Part shown: in pieces, positions 8,518-15,971 of the stretch | Numbering within the stretch: the stretch's first letter is position 1 | Layout: each line of letters begins with the position of its first letter | Origin: Prauserella alba | GTDB taxonomy: Bacteria > Actinomycetota > Actinomycetes > Mycobacteriales > Pseudonocardiaceae | Direction: 5' to 3' | Length of the DNA: 64,000 nucleotides | Assembly (NCBI RefSeq): GCF_024171735.1 | Contig: NZ_JAMTCH010000006.1 | Location: 186,001-250,000 of the forward strand | Made by a program: the position numbers and the translations under genes | Notes under the pieces: model-generated | Told to the model about the DNA's origin: nothing | The model's database searches: none | Seen by the model: only the letters and a program-made list of their open reading frames with translations

Positions 8518-10026
8518 ATGCACGTCGATCCCCAGGCACCCGAGATCGCCGCCGGCGACTTCGTCGCGATGATGCGAGCCACGAAGTTGTGCGTCCTGAT
8601 CCACGATGCGGACACCAAGAACATCCTGTGGGCGAATCCGGCCGCGTGCGAGATGCTCGGCTGGAGCGTCACCGAGTTGCGCCCGCTCAAGGCCAACCAC
8701 ATGAGCAGCTCGGCCCAGCAGTACGACCGGGTGATCGGCAGGGCGTGGCTGCAGGAGGCGGTCGACAAGGGCGCCAGCAGGATCGAATGGCACTACCGCT
8801 CCAGGAACGGCCGTGTGATCCCGACGGACGCGGTCGCGGTCCGGGTGGAACTGGAACGGGGCACCGCCGTCATGGTGCAGTTCCGCGACATCGAGCGGGA
8901 ACAGCAGATCGAGCGGGAACTGCGGCTGACGACGTCCTACATCGATGCGCTGGCCCGGCACACGTCGACGATCGCGCTGATGCTCGACTCGGCCGGCACG
9001 CTGCGATTCGCGACGGACACCGCGGTGGCGCGCATCGGGGCGGCACCGAACGAGCCGTTGGGCCCGCTGGCGGAGTACGGCAGGCTGTGGCTGGAGGGCA
9101 GCCCGGTCACGTGGGACGGTGCCCTCGCGCGGGCGAACCCCTCCACCGCGATCCAGCTGGAGATCCCACAGGACGACGGGACATCGGTATGGCTGGAGGG
9201 CAGCCTCGAATCCGTACAGGACGCCGGGGACCACGCGCTGTTGATGATCCTGCACGACGTCTCCGACCGGATCCAGGGCGAGGTGCGCCGCGAACGCGAG
9301 CTCCACAGGGAGAACTATCTGGCGCGGTACAACGCGATGGGCGACATGGCGATGGCGATCGCGCACGAACTGGGGCAGCCGCTGGCGGCCGCAGGGAACT
9401 TTCTCGCGGGTGTCCGTGCCCGTGGCCAGTCGCTGGCCGAGAAGGGCGAGATCCCGGCCGCGGCCGCCTCGCAGCTATCGTTCGGTGTCGAGCGTGCGGC
9501 AGGGCAGATCGAACGTGCCAGCACGATCGTCGACGCCGTGCGCGAGTTCGTCGGCCACCTGGAACAGGTGGACCAGGTCGTGGACCTGGGCGATGTGCTC
9601 GACCAGTGCCTCCACTTCGTTCGGCTCCGCGCGGTGCCCGCCGGGGTGACAGTCACGGTGCACCGCCATCCCGAACCGGTGATGGTGCGCTGCGAACGGG
9701 TCCTGACGGGGCAGGTGCTGCTCAACTTCTGTGTCAACGCGATCGACGAGATGGCCTCGTGCGAGCAGCAGCGGCGACAGCTCACGATCACCACCCGCCT
9801 CGACGACGGGTTCGGTGTTCTCACGGTGGACGACAGGGGCCGCGGGCTGGCACACGATCCGTTCGAGGAGTCCTTCACGTCGAAGGCACACGGCAGCGGC
9901 ATCGGCCTGGCGCTCAGCTACCGCGTCATCACCCGGCAGCACGGCCGGATCTGGGCCGAGCCGCGGGACGAGGGTGGGTCGCGGTTCGGTTTCGCGCTGC
10001 CGCTCGCGACCGACGACGCGGCGTAG
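8518..10026 (+). CDS. PAS-domain sensor histidine kinase, FixL-like
   Basis: 502 residues with no clear membrane segment, so probably a cytosolic sensor. N-terminal PAS domain (about 15-130: LIHDADTKNILWANPAACEMLGW, RNGRVIPTDAVAV), a second less typical PAS-like region (about 135-240), a dimerisation/phosphoacceptor helix with His283 in AIAHELGQPLAAAGN, and an ATPase domain with NFCVNAIDEM (N box), DDRGRGL (G1) and GSGIGLALSY (G2). It is divergent from iacA and upstream of iacG. The FixJ-like regulator at 12.5-13.1 kb is the obvious partner. It probably senses indole-acetate or a metabolite directly through PAS. The ATG at 8518 has only a weak ribosome site. Confidence 0.88.
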   Translation: MHVDPQAPEIAAGDFVAMMRATKLCVLIHDADTKNILWANPAACEMLGWSVTELRPLKANHMSSSAQQYDRVIGRAWLQEAVDKGASRIEWHYRSRNGRVIPTDAVAVRVELERGTAVMVQFRDIEREQQIERELRLTTSYIDALARHTSTIALMLDSAGTLRFATDTAVARIGAAPNEPLGPLAEYGRLWLEGSPVTWDGALARANPSTAIQLEIPQDDGTSVWLEGSLESVQDAGDHALLMILHDVSDRIQGEVRRERELHRENYLARYNAMGDMAMAIAHELGQPLAAAGNFLAGVRARGQSLAEKGEIPAAAASQLSFGVERAAGQIERASTIVDAVREFVGHLEQVDQVVDLGDVLDQCLHFVRLRAVPAGVTVTVHRHPEPVMVRCERVLTGQVLLNFCVNAIDEMASCEQQRRQLTITTRLDDGFGVLTVDDRGRGLAHDPFEESFTSKAHGSGIGLALSYRVITRQHGRIWAEPRDEGGSRFGFALPLATDDAA

Positions 10027-10144
10027 GGGAAACCCTCAACGGGGCCGGTGGAAGTCTCGATATCGGCGCCCCGGCCGTCGTCGTAACGTCGCAGCAGGAA
10101 CCAGACAACGACGCCCGGACCACGCGCTCGTCGCAGGAGGAATC

Positions 10145-10672
10145 GTGTCAGAGCTGTCCAATGCCCAGCGTGAGTTCCGCTCCGCGATGGCCAAGCTGCC
10201 CGCGGCCGTCAACGTGATCACCACGGACGGCGCGCTCGGCCCCGCCGGGATGACGGTCAGCGCGACCTGCTCGGTGACCGATGCGCCTCCCACGATGCTG
10301 GTGTGCGTGAACCGGTCGAGCCGCTCGCACGACATCTTCACGGCCAACGGCCGGGTCGCCGTGAACGTGCTCGGCGCGGATCAGGACGAACTCGCGCTCC
10401 ACTTCGCCGGCGCGACGAAGGTTCCGACCGCCGAACGGTTCGCCGAAGGGGCCTGGGACTTCGGCACGCACGGCGTCCCCGTGCTGCAGGACGCACTGGT
10501 CGCGGTCGTCGGCCGGATCGTGGCCGACCGCACGCTCGGGTCCCATTCGGTGCTGTTCGTCGAGATCGACGCCGTCCACACGAAGGAAGACACCGGAGCA
10601 CTGGTCTACTTCCAACGCCGGTTCCACAGTCTTGCCACACCGTCGCCCGAGCGCGTAGGCACTGGCGTGTGA
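10145..10672 (+). CDS. iacG: NAD(P)H:flavin reductase (IacG-like)
   Basis: 175 residues from a GTG at 10145 with AGGAGG four bases upstream. It has the short-chain flavin reductase fold of two-component monooxygenases: FRSAMAKLPAAVNVITTDG, GMTVSATCSVTDAPPTMLVCVNR, VAVNVLGADQDELALHFAG and GALVYFQRRFHSL. It would deliver reduced FMN or FAD to IacA. It lies 118 bp after the kinase gene and just before a 92-residue unknown gene and the amidase. In known iac clusters iacG and iacH are neighbours, which agrees with this layout. Confidence 0.87.
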   Translation: MSELSNAQREFRSAMAKLPAAVNVITTDGALGPAGMTVSATCSVTDAPPTMLVCVNRSSRSHDIFTANGRVAVNVLGADQDELALHFAGATKVPTAERFAEGAWDFGTHGVPVLQDALVAVVGRIVADRTLGSHSVLFVEIDAVHTKEDTGALVYFQRRFHSLATPSPERVGTGV

Positions 10673-10695
10673 GCACTCATGCGAAGGAGGGTCTC

Positions 10696-10974
10696 GTGAC
10701 CGAGCGGGACGACGAGGACATCCGGATGACGTTGACCTGTTACAACGACACGCACGGATACGGCTGGCGGCATGTCGATCTTTTCGAGCACGACCGTGCC
10801 GGCCGGGAACGGAGCTGGGTTCACTGGCAGGTTCCCGAGGACGGGCCCGAGGCGGCCGACGCCGTGACGGCCGCGGTCGAGCCGCTGCTGCGGCGGACCT
10901 CTGATTGGCGGCACGGGGTGAGCGCCAGCGGCATGGACTTCTGGGTCGCCGACGCGGCATGGGACCGGCAGTGA
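10696..10974 (+). CDS. Uncharacterised 92-residue protein between iacG and iacH
   Basis: It starts at a GTG at 10696 with AAGGAGG five bases upstream. Its stop overlaps the GTG start of the amidase gene (GTGA), which supports a real, coupled gene. The protein is acidic and aromatic-rich (CYNDTHGYGWRHVDLFEH, SWVHWQVPEDGP, MDFWVADAAW) with no signal peptide or membrane segment. I do not recognise the family. Placement suggests an accessory role in indole-acetate breakdown, for example binding or coupling, but nothing in the sequence proves this. Confidence 0.75.
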   Translation: MTERDDEDIRMTLTCYNDTHGYGWRHVDLFEHDRAGRERSWVHWQVPEDGPEAADAVTAAVEPLLRRTSDWRHGVSASGMDFWVADAAWDRQ

Positions 10975-12239
10975 CCGGCCCGGCGGCACCCCGCGGTCCG
11001 TGGTCGCTGCGCGAGCTGCACCGCGAGCTCCGCGACGGGCGGACGAGCCCTGCCGACGCACTCGCCCGCTCGCGCGCGGCCGTCTCCGGCACCGAGTCCG
11101 AGGTGCAGGCCTGGGTGACGCGCGAACCGGAACCCGAGCCGCACACCACCGGCCCGTTGGGCGGTGTTCCGCTCGGGGTGAAGGACATCATCGACGTGGC
11201 GGGCTTCCCGACGAAATGCGGCACGTCGCTCCGTCAGGACGCCGCACCCGCCGACACCGACGCCGCGGTCGTCACGGCATGGCGACGAGCGGGTGCGATT
11301 CCGGCCGGCAAGACCGTCACGACGGAGTTCGCCTACTTCTCGCCCGGTCCCACCCGCAACCCGCGGGCGCCTGGCCGCACCCCGGGCGGCTCGTCGAGCG
11401 GATCCGCCGCAGCCGTCGCCTCGGGTCACGTCCCCCTGGCGCTGGGCACCCAGACCGCGGGGTCGGTGACCCGGCCCGCGTCGTTCTGCGGCGTGGCTTC
11501 GCTGGTCATGACGCACGGCCGCGTTCCCATGGACGGCACCGCCGGGTTGAGCCCGAGCCTCGACAGCCACGGTGTGTACGCCGCGGGTGTCACCGATCTC
11601 GCGCTGGCCTGGTCCGCGTTCACCGGCGACGCCGACCCCTGCGAGACGGCGCCGCGTCCGCCACGGCTGCTGTTGTGGACGGCGAAGCCCCTCGGCGTCG
11701 TCGAGGACGGGATGCGCGAGGCGATCGACGATGCGGCGCGGCGGCTCGCGGACGAGGGTGCCGTGGTCGACGAGTTCCCGGAGGAGGAGCTCGTCGCCGA
11801 TGCGGTCGCGGCCCACAAGGTCGTGATGGCGTACGAGGCCGCCCGTGAACGCGCCGCGGAACTGGCGGTGGTTTCCCGCATCAGCGAGCAGCTCGCAACG
11901 CTGCTGCGGTCCGGGGAGGCGACCTCACGCACCGAGTACGACGCCGCACGCGAACGACTCGCAGAGATCGGCGCCGCGCTGGCCCGCCTGTCGGCGTCCT
12001 ACGACGCCGTCGTGGGTCCCGCCGCGCCCGGCCCGGCGCCGATGGGCCTGTCCGCCACGGGCGATCCCGTCCTCAGCAGGCCGTGGCAGGCGCTCGGCTT
12101 GCCCGTGGTCACCGTGCCGGGGGTCGCCGACGCCGCCGGCCTGCCGCTCGGCGTTCAGCTCGTCGGACGGGAACGGGACGAGCACGCGCTGCTCGCCGCG
12201 GGCTGCTGGGTCGAACGCGCCCTCCGCAACGGCGTGTGA
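10971..12239 (+). CDS. iacH: Amidase signature enzyme (IacH-like)
   Basis: 422 residues with a complete Ser-cisSer-Lys triad: Lys71 in PLGVKDIIDV, the cis-Ser within PGGSSSGSAAAVASG (about 139-152) and the nucleophile Ser165 in TQTAGSVTRPA. It hydrolyses an amide or lactam-like bond; in iac clusters IacH is the conserved amidase of uncertain exact step. It overlaps the preceding small gene by GTGA. It converges with the response-regulator gene; the gap contains a 40-bp perfect palindrome. Other amidase substrates (indole-acetamide, nitrile-derived amides) cannot be excluded. Confidence 0.82.
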   Translation: MTGPAAPRGPWSLRELHRELRDGRTSPADALARSRAAVSGTESEVQAWVTREPEPEPHTTGPLGGVPLGVKDIIDVAGFPTKCGTSLRQDAAPADTDAAVVTAWRRAGAIPAGKTVTTEFAYFSPGPTRNPRAPGRTPGGSSSGSAAAVASGHVPLALGTQTAGSVTRPASFCGVASLVMTHGRVPMDGTAGLSPSLDSHGVYAAGVTDLALAWSAFTGDADPCETAPRPPRLLLWTAKPLGVVEDGMREAIDDAARRLADEGAVVDEFPEEELVADAVAAHKVVMAYEAARERAAELAVVSRISEQLATLLRSGEATSRTEYDAARERLAEIGAALARLSASYDAVVGPAAPGPAPMGLSATGDPVLSRPWQALGLPVVTVPGVADAAGLPLGVQLVGRERDEHALLAAGCWVERALRNGV

Positions 12240-12287
12240 CAACGGTTGCGGCGGTTCCGCAGGAGCCGCCCGCGCGTATGAGGGAGA

Positions 12288-12327
12288 CACGGCGATGCGG
12301 CGGTGACGTCACCGCCGCATCGCCGTG
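12288..12327. terminator. 40-bp perfect palindrome between convergent genes, likely bidirectional terminator
   Basis: Twenty bases pair perfectly with the next twenty, centred between 12307 and 12308 (half-site CACGGCGATGCGGCGGTGAC). It lies 48 bp past the amidase stop and 170 bp past the end of the minus-strand response-regulator gene. A bidirectional terminator is the simplest explanation. There is no T-run, which is common in actinomycetes. Confidence 0.7.
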
Positions 12328-12355
12328 GTCACCTCGGTCACGGCCGCTCCGCCGC

Positions 12356-12430
12356 TGGGAAACACCGCTCCCCCGCAGGAAACACAGCTCCCCGCAGGAA
12401 ACACAGCTCCGCCGGGGAGACACAGCCCGA
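12356..12430. repeat. Four imperfect tandem repeats of about 19 bp
   Basis: Copies beginning GGAAACAC (last copy GGAGACAC) start at 12358, 12378, 12397 and 12416; the middle two share GGAAACACAGCTCCCCGCA-like sequence almost exactly. They lie in non-coding DNA between the palindrome and the end of the response-regulator gene. There are no spacers, so this is not CRISPR. Function unknown. Confidence 0.85.
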
Positions 12431-12497
12431 AGACCGCCGCCTGCGTCGGATCGCTGGAGTGCCGCTTTGGGACCGTCGCTGCCGGACCGGACGAGGT

Positions 12498-13127
12498 TCA
12501 GACCGAGACGCGGTGCAGCAGGATGTCCCGCACCAGCGTGCCGAGCGTCTCGCACTCGGTCTTGGACTTGATGCGGGCCCGGTGGACGTCGACCGTCTTC
12601 ACGCTCATGCCCAGCTGCTTGGCGATGAGCTGACTGGACAGGCCCTCGATGACCAGCCGGAGCACCTCGCGTTCGCGGTGGGTGAGCGTGTCGATCCGCC
12701 GGGTGATGTCCCGGCGGCCCACCTGCTCGGCGAACCGTTCCCTGGCCTCGATCAGATGTTTCTGGACGACCTCGAGCATCCGCTGCGTCTGGTAGGGCTT
12801 CTCGAGGAAGTCGACCGCTCCCTGTTTCAGCGCCCGCACCGACATGGGGATGTCGCCGTGCGCCGAACAGAAGATCACCGGTGCCGGGTAGTCGGCGTCG
12901 AGCAGCCGCTCCTGCAGTTGGAACCCGCTGATCTCCGGCATGCGGATGTCGACGATGACGACCGCGGGCTCGTCGGCGTCGAACTCGTCGAGGAACGAGG
13001 TCGCGTCCGGGTAGCTCAGCGCCTGGATCCCCACGCTCTCGAACAGGAAGACCAGCGACTGGCGCAGGTCCTCGTCGTCGTCCACGATGTGCACGACCGG
13101 ATCCGGGGACGGTTCGGTCGACGTCAT
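12498..13127 (-). CDS. Two-component response regulator, FixJ/LuxR type
   Basis: 209 residues. The receiver domain has VVHIVDDDEDLR near residue 11, phospho-acceptor Asp60 in VIVDIRMPEISG and the conserved Lys in VDFLEKPYQ. The C-terminal LuxR-type HTH runs LTHREREVLRLVIEGLSS and GMSVKTVDVHRARI. The ATG at 13127 has AAGGA about seven bases upstream. It should be phosphorylated by the PAS kinase at 8.5-10 kb and activate iac transcription. FixLJ/StyRS/TodST-like pairs commonly control aromatic breakdown, which supports this reading. Confidence 0.88.
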   Translation of the reverse strand: MTSTEPSPDPVVHIVDDDEDLRQSLVFLFESVGIQALSYPDATSFLDEFDADEPAVVIVDIRMPEISGFQLQERLLDADYPAPVIFCSAHGDIPMSVRALKQGAVDFLEKPYQTQRMLEVVQKHLIEARERFAEQVGRRDITRRIDTLTHREREVLRLVIEGLSSQLIAKQLGMSVKTVDVHRARIKSKTECETLGTLVRDILLHRVSV

Positions 13128-13172
13128 CGGGTTGTCCTTCCAGGGGTCGTGGCGGGCCGGCTCCGGAGTCTC

Positions 13173-13730
13173 CTACGGTTTCATGAGCACCGAGGCCGCA
13201 GGGTAGTCACTCGCCCAGTTCTCGCCCAGTGGAGCGACGAACACGTTCTCGGTGCGGGTCCTGCTGATCCTCCACGATCCACCTTCTTTCCGGAAGGAGT
13301 TGTTCAGGCGGCTCGAGCGCAGCAAGCCCGTTCCGTCGGAGAAGAGCCACGGCTGCATGTGGATCCACTGGCCGGTCGCGGTGTCACCGTCGACCCGGAT
13401 CTGTTCGGACGTCAGGTAGTGGGCGTTCAGCACGAGCGCCGGAGTGCGGTCGGCGGCCCAGAACCGTTCGAAGTGTGCGCGGATCGCGGCGGCGCCTTCG
13501 GCCCTGCCGAACTGGTTGTCGTAGTACTCGCCCACACCTTCCCACACCGCGTCGTCCGTGTAGAGCTCCATGACGAGGTCGATGCGGTGCTGATCGCCGC
13601 GGACCCCGAACTCGGGATTGGGGGTGTCGCAGAGGAACATGTAGCGCGCCTGCAGTCGGCGGATCTCGCCTTCCGCCTCCAGCGCCTCGATCCGTGAGAC
13701 GAGCGCGTCGATCGTCGTGTCATCGCTCAT
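13173..13730 (-). CDS. SnoaL/NTF2-fold protein associated with the iac cluster
   Basis: 185 residues from an ATG at 13730 with AAGGAGA ten bases upstream. An in-frame ATG at 13778, overlapping the symporter stop, would add 16 residues. The sequence is a typical SnoaL-like cone: an N-terminal helix (IDALVSRIEALEAEGEIRRLQARYMFLCD), the helix-strand LVMELYTDDAVWEGVGEY, a central Ala-rich helix and antiparallel strands (GQWIHMQPWLFS, SWRISRTRTENVFV). Such proteins act as isomerases, hydrolases or binding proteins. It could occupy the place of the poorly understood IacI in other clusters; that is an inference from position only. Confidence 0.7.
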   Translation of the reverse strand: MSDDTTIDALVSRIEALEAEGEIRRLQARYMFLCDTPNPEFGVRGDQHRIDLVMELYTDDAVWEGVGEYYDNQFGRAEGAAAIRAHFERFWAADRTPALVLNAHYLTSEQIRVDGDTATGQWIHMQPWLFSDGTGLLRSSRLNNSFRKEGGSWRISRTRTENVFVAPLGENWASDYPAASVLMKP

Positions 13731-13774
13731 CGGTCGTGTCTCTCCTTCATCGCTGGGCGGTACGGTCGGTCCGG

Positions 13775-15322
13775 TCATCGCGTGCCCACGGCCTGTCCCT
13801 CGTCCTCGACGCCGCGCCCGGTGACCGCTTTCGTCCGGAGCATGCGGAACACGGCCCGGTCACGTTCCGCGGCAGCGCCGCGGGCCGGGGCCGCCAACGC
13901 CACGGCGATCGACACGAGCAGGCTCAGCGGCACCGTCACGAGTGCGGGGTTGCTGAAGCCCACGACCGCGGACGAGCCGAGTACGGCAGGGCTCAGCAGG
14001 ATGATTCCCATCGAGCTCACGAGTCCCACTGCCATGCCCCACAGCACGGCCCGCGCGGTCATCCGCCGCCAGTAGATCGTCAGCAGCAGGGCGGGCAGGT
14101 TGGCGCTGGCGGCGACGGCGAACGCGAGCGAGGCGAGGAAGGCGACGTTCTGGTCCACGGCGGCCAGTGCCAGCAGCACACCGACCGTGCAGGTCGCCAG
14201 TGTGGCGATCCGTGCGGACACCAGTTGCGCCCGCGGCCCGACCGAGCCGCGTTTGATGACCTGGGCGTACAGGTCGTGGGCGATGGCACCGGATGCGGCG
14301 ATGACGAGTCCGGACAGCACCGCGAGGATCGTCACGAACGCGACCGCGGACACGAGCGCGAGCAGCGCCCCTCCCCCGACGGTCTCGGCCAGCTGCGCGA
14401 CCGCGAGGTTGCCCGCGGGGTTCTGGGCCGTGATCGCGTCCCGCCCCACGATCAGCGACGCGCCGTAGCCGATCACCGGGATCATCAGATAGAACGCGGT
14501 GAACACCCAGATCGCGGTGATGGCCGACGAGCGTGCTGCACGAGCGTCGGGGACGGTGAAGAAGCGGATCATGACGTGCGGCAGGCCCAGCACGCCGAGC
14601 ACCAGACCGAACACCTGGGACAGCTGGTCGAATCCGGCCAGCCCCGACTCCCTGCCGGGTGCGACGGCCTCCTCGCCGAACGTCTCGAACGCGGCCTGGA
14701 AAACGCCCAACGGGTTGCCGCCGTAGCGGACGAGCACCAGCACGAACAGGGTGACCGCGCAGGCCAGCATCAGCGTGGTCTTCACGATCTGGATCCAGCT
14801 CGTGGCCAGCATGCCGCCGAGCATGGTGTAAACGGTCGTCAGGCCGCCGATCACCAGTACGGCCACGGTGTAGTCGATCCCGAACAGGAGCCGTACGAGC
14901 AGCGCCGCGCCGACGAACTGCGCCACGAGGTAGAGAGTGCTGATGATCAGCGTGCTGCCCGCCATGACGGCCCGCACGCTGCGCCCGTCGAACCGGGTGG
15001 CCAGCACGTCCGCGAGGGTGAACCGGCCGAGGTTGCGCAGTGGTTCGGCCACCAGCAGCAGCGCGAGCACGTACGCGACGGGCACGAACACCGCGAGATA
15101 GAAGCCGCTGAAGCCGGACAGGGCGATCGCACCGGTCACGCCGAGGAACGACGCAGCGGACACGTAGTCACCGGCGATGGCCAGGCCGTTCTGTTTGCCG
15201 GTGAGCTGACCGTCGGCGACGAAGTGGTCCGCGGCCGACGTGCCCCGCCGCGCCGCGACGTAGGTGATGACCAGCGTGAGCCCCACCAGGACGCTGAAGA
15301 TGATCGCGGAGTAGATGTTCAT
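13775..15322 (-). CDS. Sodium:solute symporter, ActP/cation-acetate type
   Basis: 515 residues with about 13 hydrophobic segments in the SSS pattern: an N-terminal helix, then QNGLAIAGDYVSAASFLGVTGAIALSGFSGFYLAVF, the conserved FTLADVLATRFDGRSVR, GGMLATSWIQIVKTTLML, and GLPHVMIRFFTVPDARAARSS typical of ActP-like monocarboxylate symporters. The stop overlaps the next gene's possible start, and its own start overlaps the DUF485 gene (ATGA). Placement next to the iac genes suggests it imports indole-3-acetate or a related acid; acetate or another carboxylate is equally consistent with the family. Confidence 0.85.
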   Translation of the reverse strand: MNIYSAIIFSVLVGLTLVITYVAARRGTSAADHFVADGQLTGKQNGLAIAGDYVSAASFLGVTGAIALSGFSGFYLAVFVPVAYVLALLLVAEPLRNLGRFTLADVLATRFDGRSVRAVMAGSTLIISTLYLVAQFVGAALLVRLLFGIDYTVAVLVIGGLTTVYTMLGGMLATSWIQIVKTTLMLACAVTLFVLVLVRYGGNPLGVFQAAFETFGEEAVAPGRESGLAGFDQLSQVFGLVLGVLGLPHVMIRFFTVPDARAARSSAITAIWVFTAFYLMIPVIGYGASLIVGRDAITAQNPAGNLAVAQLAETVGGGALLALVSAVAFVTILAVLSGLVIAASGAIAHDLYAQVIKRGSVGPRAQLVSARIATLATCTVGVLLALAAVDQNVAFLASLAFAVAASANLPALLLTIYWRRMTARAVLWGMAVGLVSSMGIILLSPAVLGSSAVVGFSNPALVTVPLSLLVSIAVALAAPARGAAAERDRAVFRMLRTKAVTGRGVEDEGQAVGTR

Positions 15323-15633
15323 GACCGCTCCTTCCAGGCCTGCTCCGACGCCCGGTCGAGCTCACGGGCACGCACGGAGTACCGGGCCGCGGCGAAGAGT
15401 GCGACGGGGAACTGGACGAACGCGTAGATCCACGCCCACGTGAGGCCACTACCGACCACGCCGTCCAGCACATCCGTGAACTGCCCGAGAATGGGCAGCG
15501 GGAAGAAGAACAAACACGTCAGTGCGGAAAGCTTTCCCACGAGCCGGGTCCGTTTCCGAACCAGGTCGTCGAAAACGTTTCGTTCCGTTTCGGCCGGCTC
15601 GGCTCCTGGCACGCCGGGATCGTCGTGCGGCAT
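15319..15633 (-). CDS. DUF485 membrane protein, symporter partner
   Basis: 104 residues from an ATG at 15633 with AGAAGGGG upstream. A charged N-terminus (DDLVRKRTRLVGKL) is followed by two membrane helices (SALTCLFFFPLPILGQF and LTWAWIYAFVQFPVALFAA) and a charged tail. This is the YjcG/DUF485 layout, and these proteins are almost always encoded directly before an ActP-like symporter, as here (4-bp overlap). It probably supports assembly or activity of the permease. Confidence 0.82.
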   Translation of the reverse strand: MPHDDPGVPGAEPAETERNVFDDLVRKRTRLVGKLSALTCLFFFPLPILGQFTDVLDGVVGSGLTWAWIYAFVQFPVALFAAARYSVRARELDRASEQAWKERS

Positions 15634-15971
15634 ATCCGCGCCCCTTCTGTAAGCGGTCGAGGGCCACCGCCGTCGACCGGTACTGCGAAGCCTGGCAACA
15701 TGAACCACCAGCTCGTCATTGAGCCCTCACGGACGCAGCCGGTTCGGGTACTCGCAGAGGCTACGAACCCGCTTTCCACCTCGACAATGAGCGTTTCTCC
15801 CCTTCGGGATCGGAGAAATCCCGCCCACCGCTAAAGAAATCCCCGATACCGCCGCACGGAATCGTGTGCTGGCCGGGGTCCTATGCCGTCAGGCTCAAGC
15901 GGCCGTTCGCGATTCCGTGAGGCTGCGTGGTTCGGTGAGGGCCGTGCGGCTCCGGAGCGCTGCCGAACCGC
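15634..15971. other. 338-bp intergenic region upstream of the DUF485-symporter genes
   Basis: No convincing gene was found; the short open frames lack ribosome sites and family features. The stretch must contain the promoter of the minus-strand DUF485-symporter-SnoaL transcription unit and the downstream end of the IclR gene. It is less G+C-rich around 15790-15850, where direct repeats of AGAAATCCC occur. Confidence 0.7.
15814..15844 (-). promoter_or_regulatory. Two direct AGAAATCCC repeats 21 bp apart upstream of DUF485-symporter
   Basis: AGAAATCCC at 15814-15822 and AGAAATCCCC at 15835-15844 lie on the same face of the helix, two turns apart. Read in the direction of the symporter genes they are GGGATTTCT/GGGGATTTCT, the word also found between iacA and the kinase gene. 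They are candidate half-sites of an activator that joins the permease to the iac regulon. Confidence 0.4.

Noticed and set aside
6950-8572. Long open frame on the plus strand opposite iacB and iacA
   Set aside because: Its translation has no family features, and the minus strand encodes clear proteins with ribosome sites. Long antisense frames are expected in G+C-rich DNA.
7138-12430. Tandem repeats at 7.1 kb and 12.4 kb as a CRISPR array
   Set aside because: Units of 17-19 bp directly abut with no unique spacers, and no cas genes are present.
13694-15427. 577-codon open frame opposite the symporter gene
   Set aside because: The product is very rich in His, Arg, Glu and Asp and low in hydrophobics, typical of an antisense reading of a membrane protein gene.
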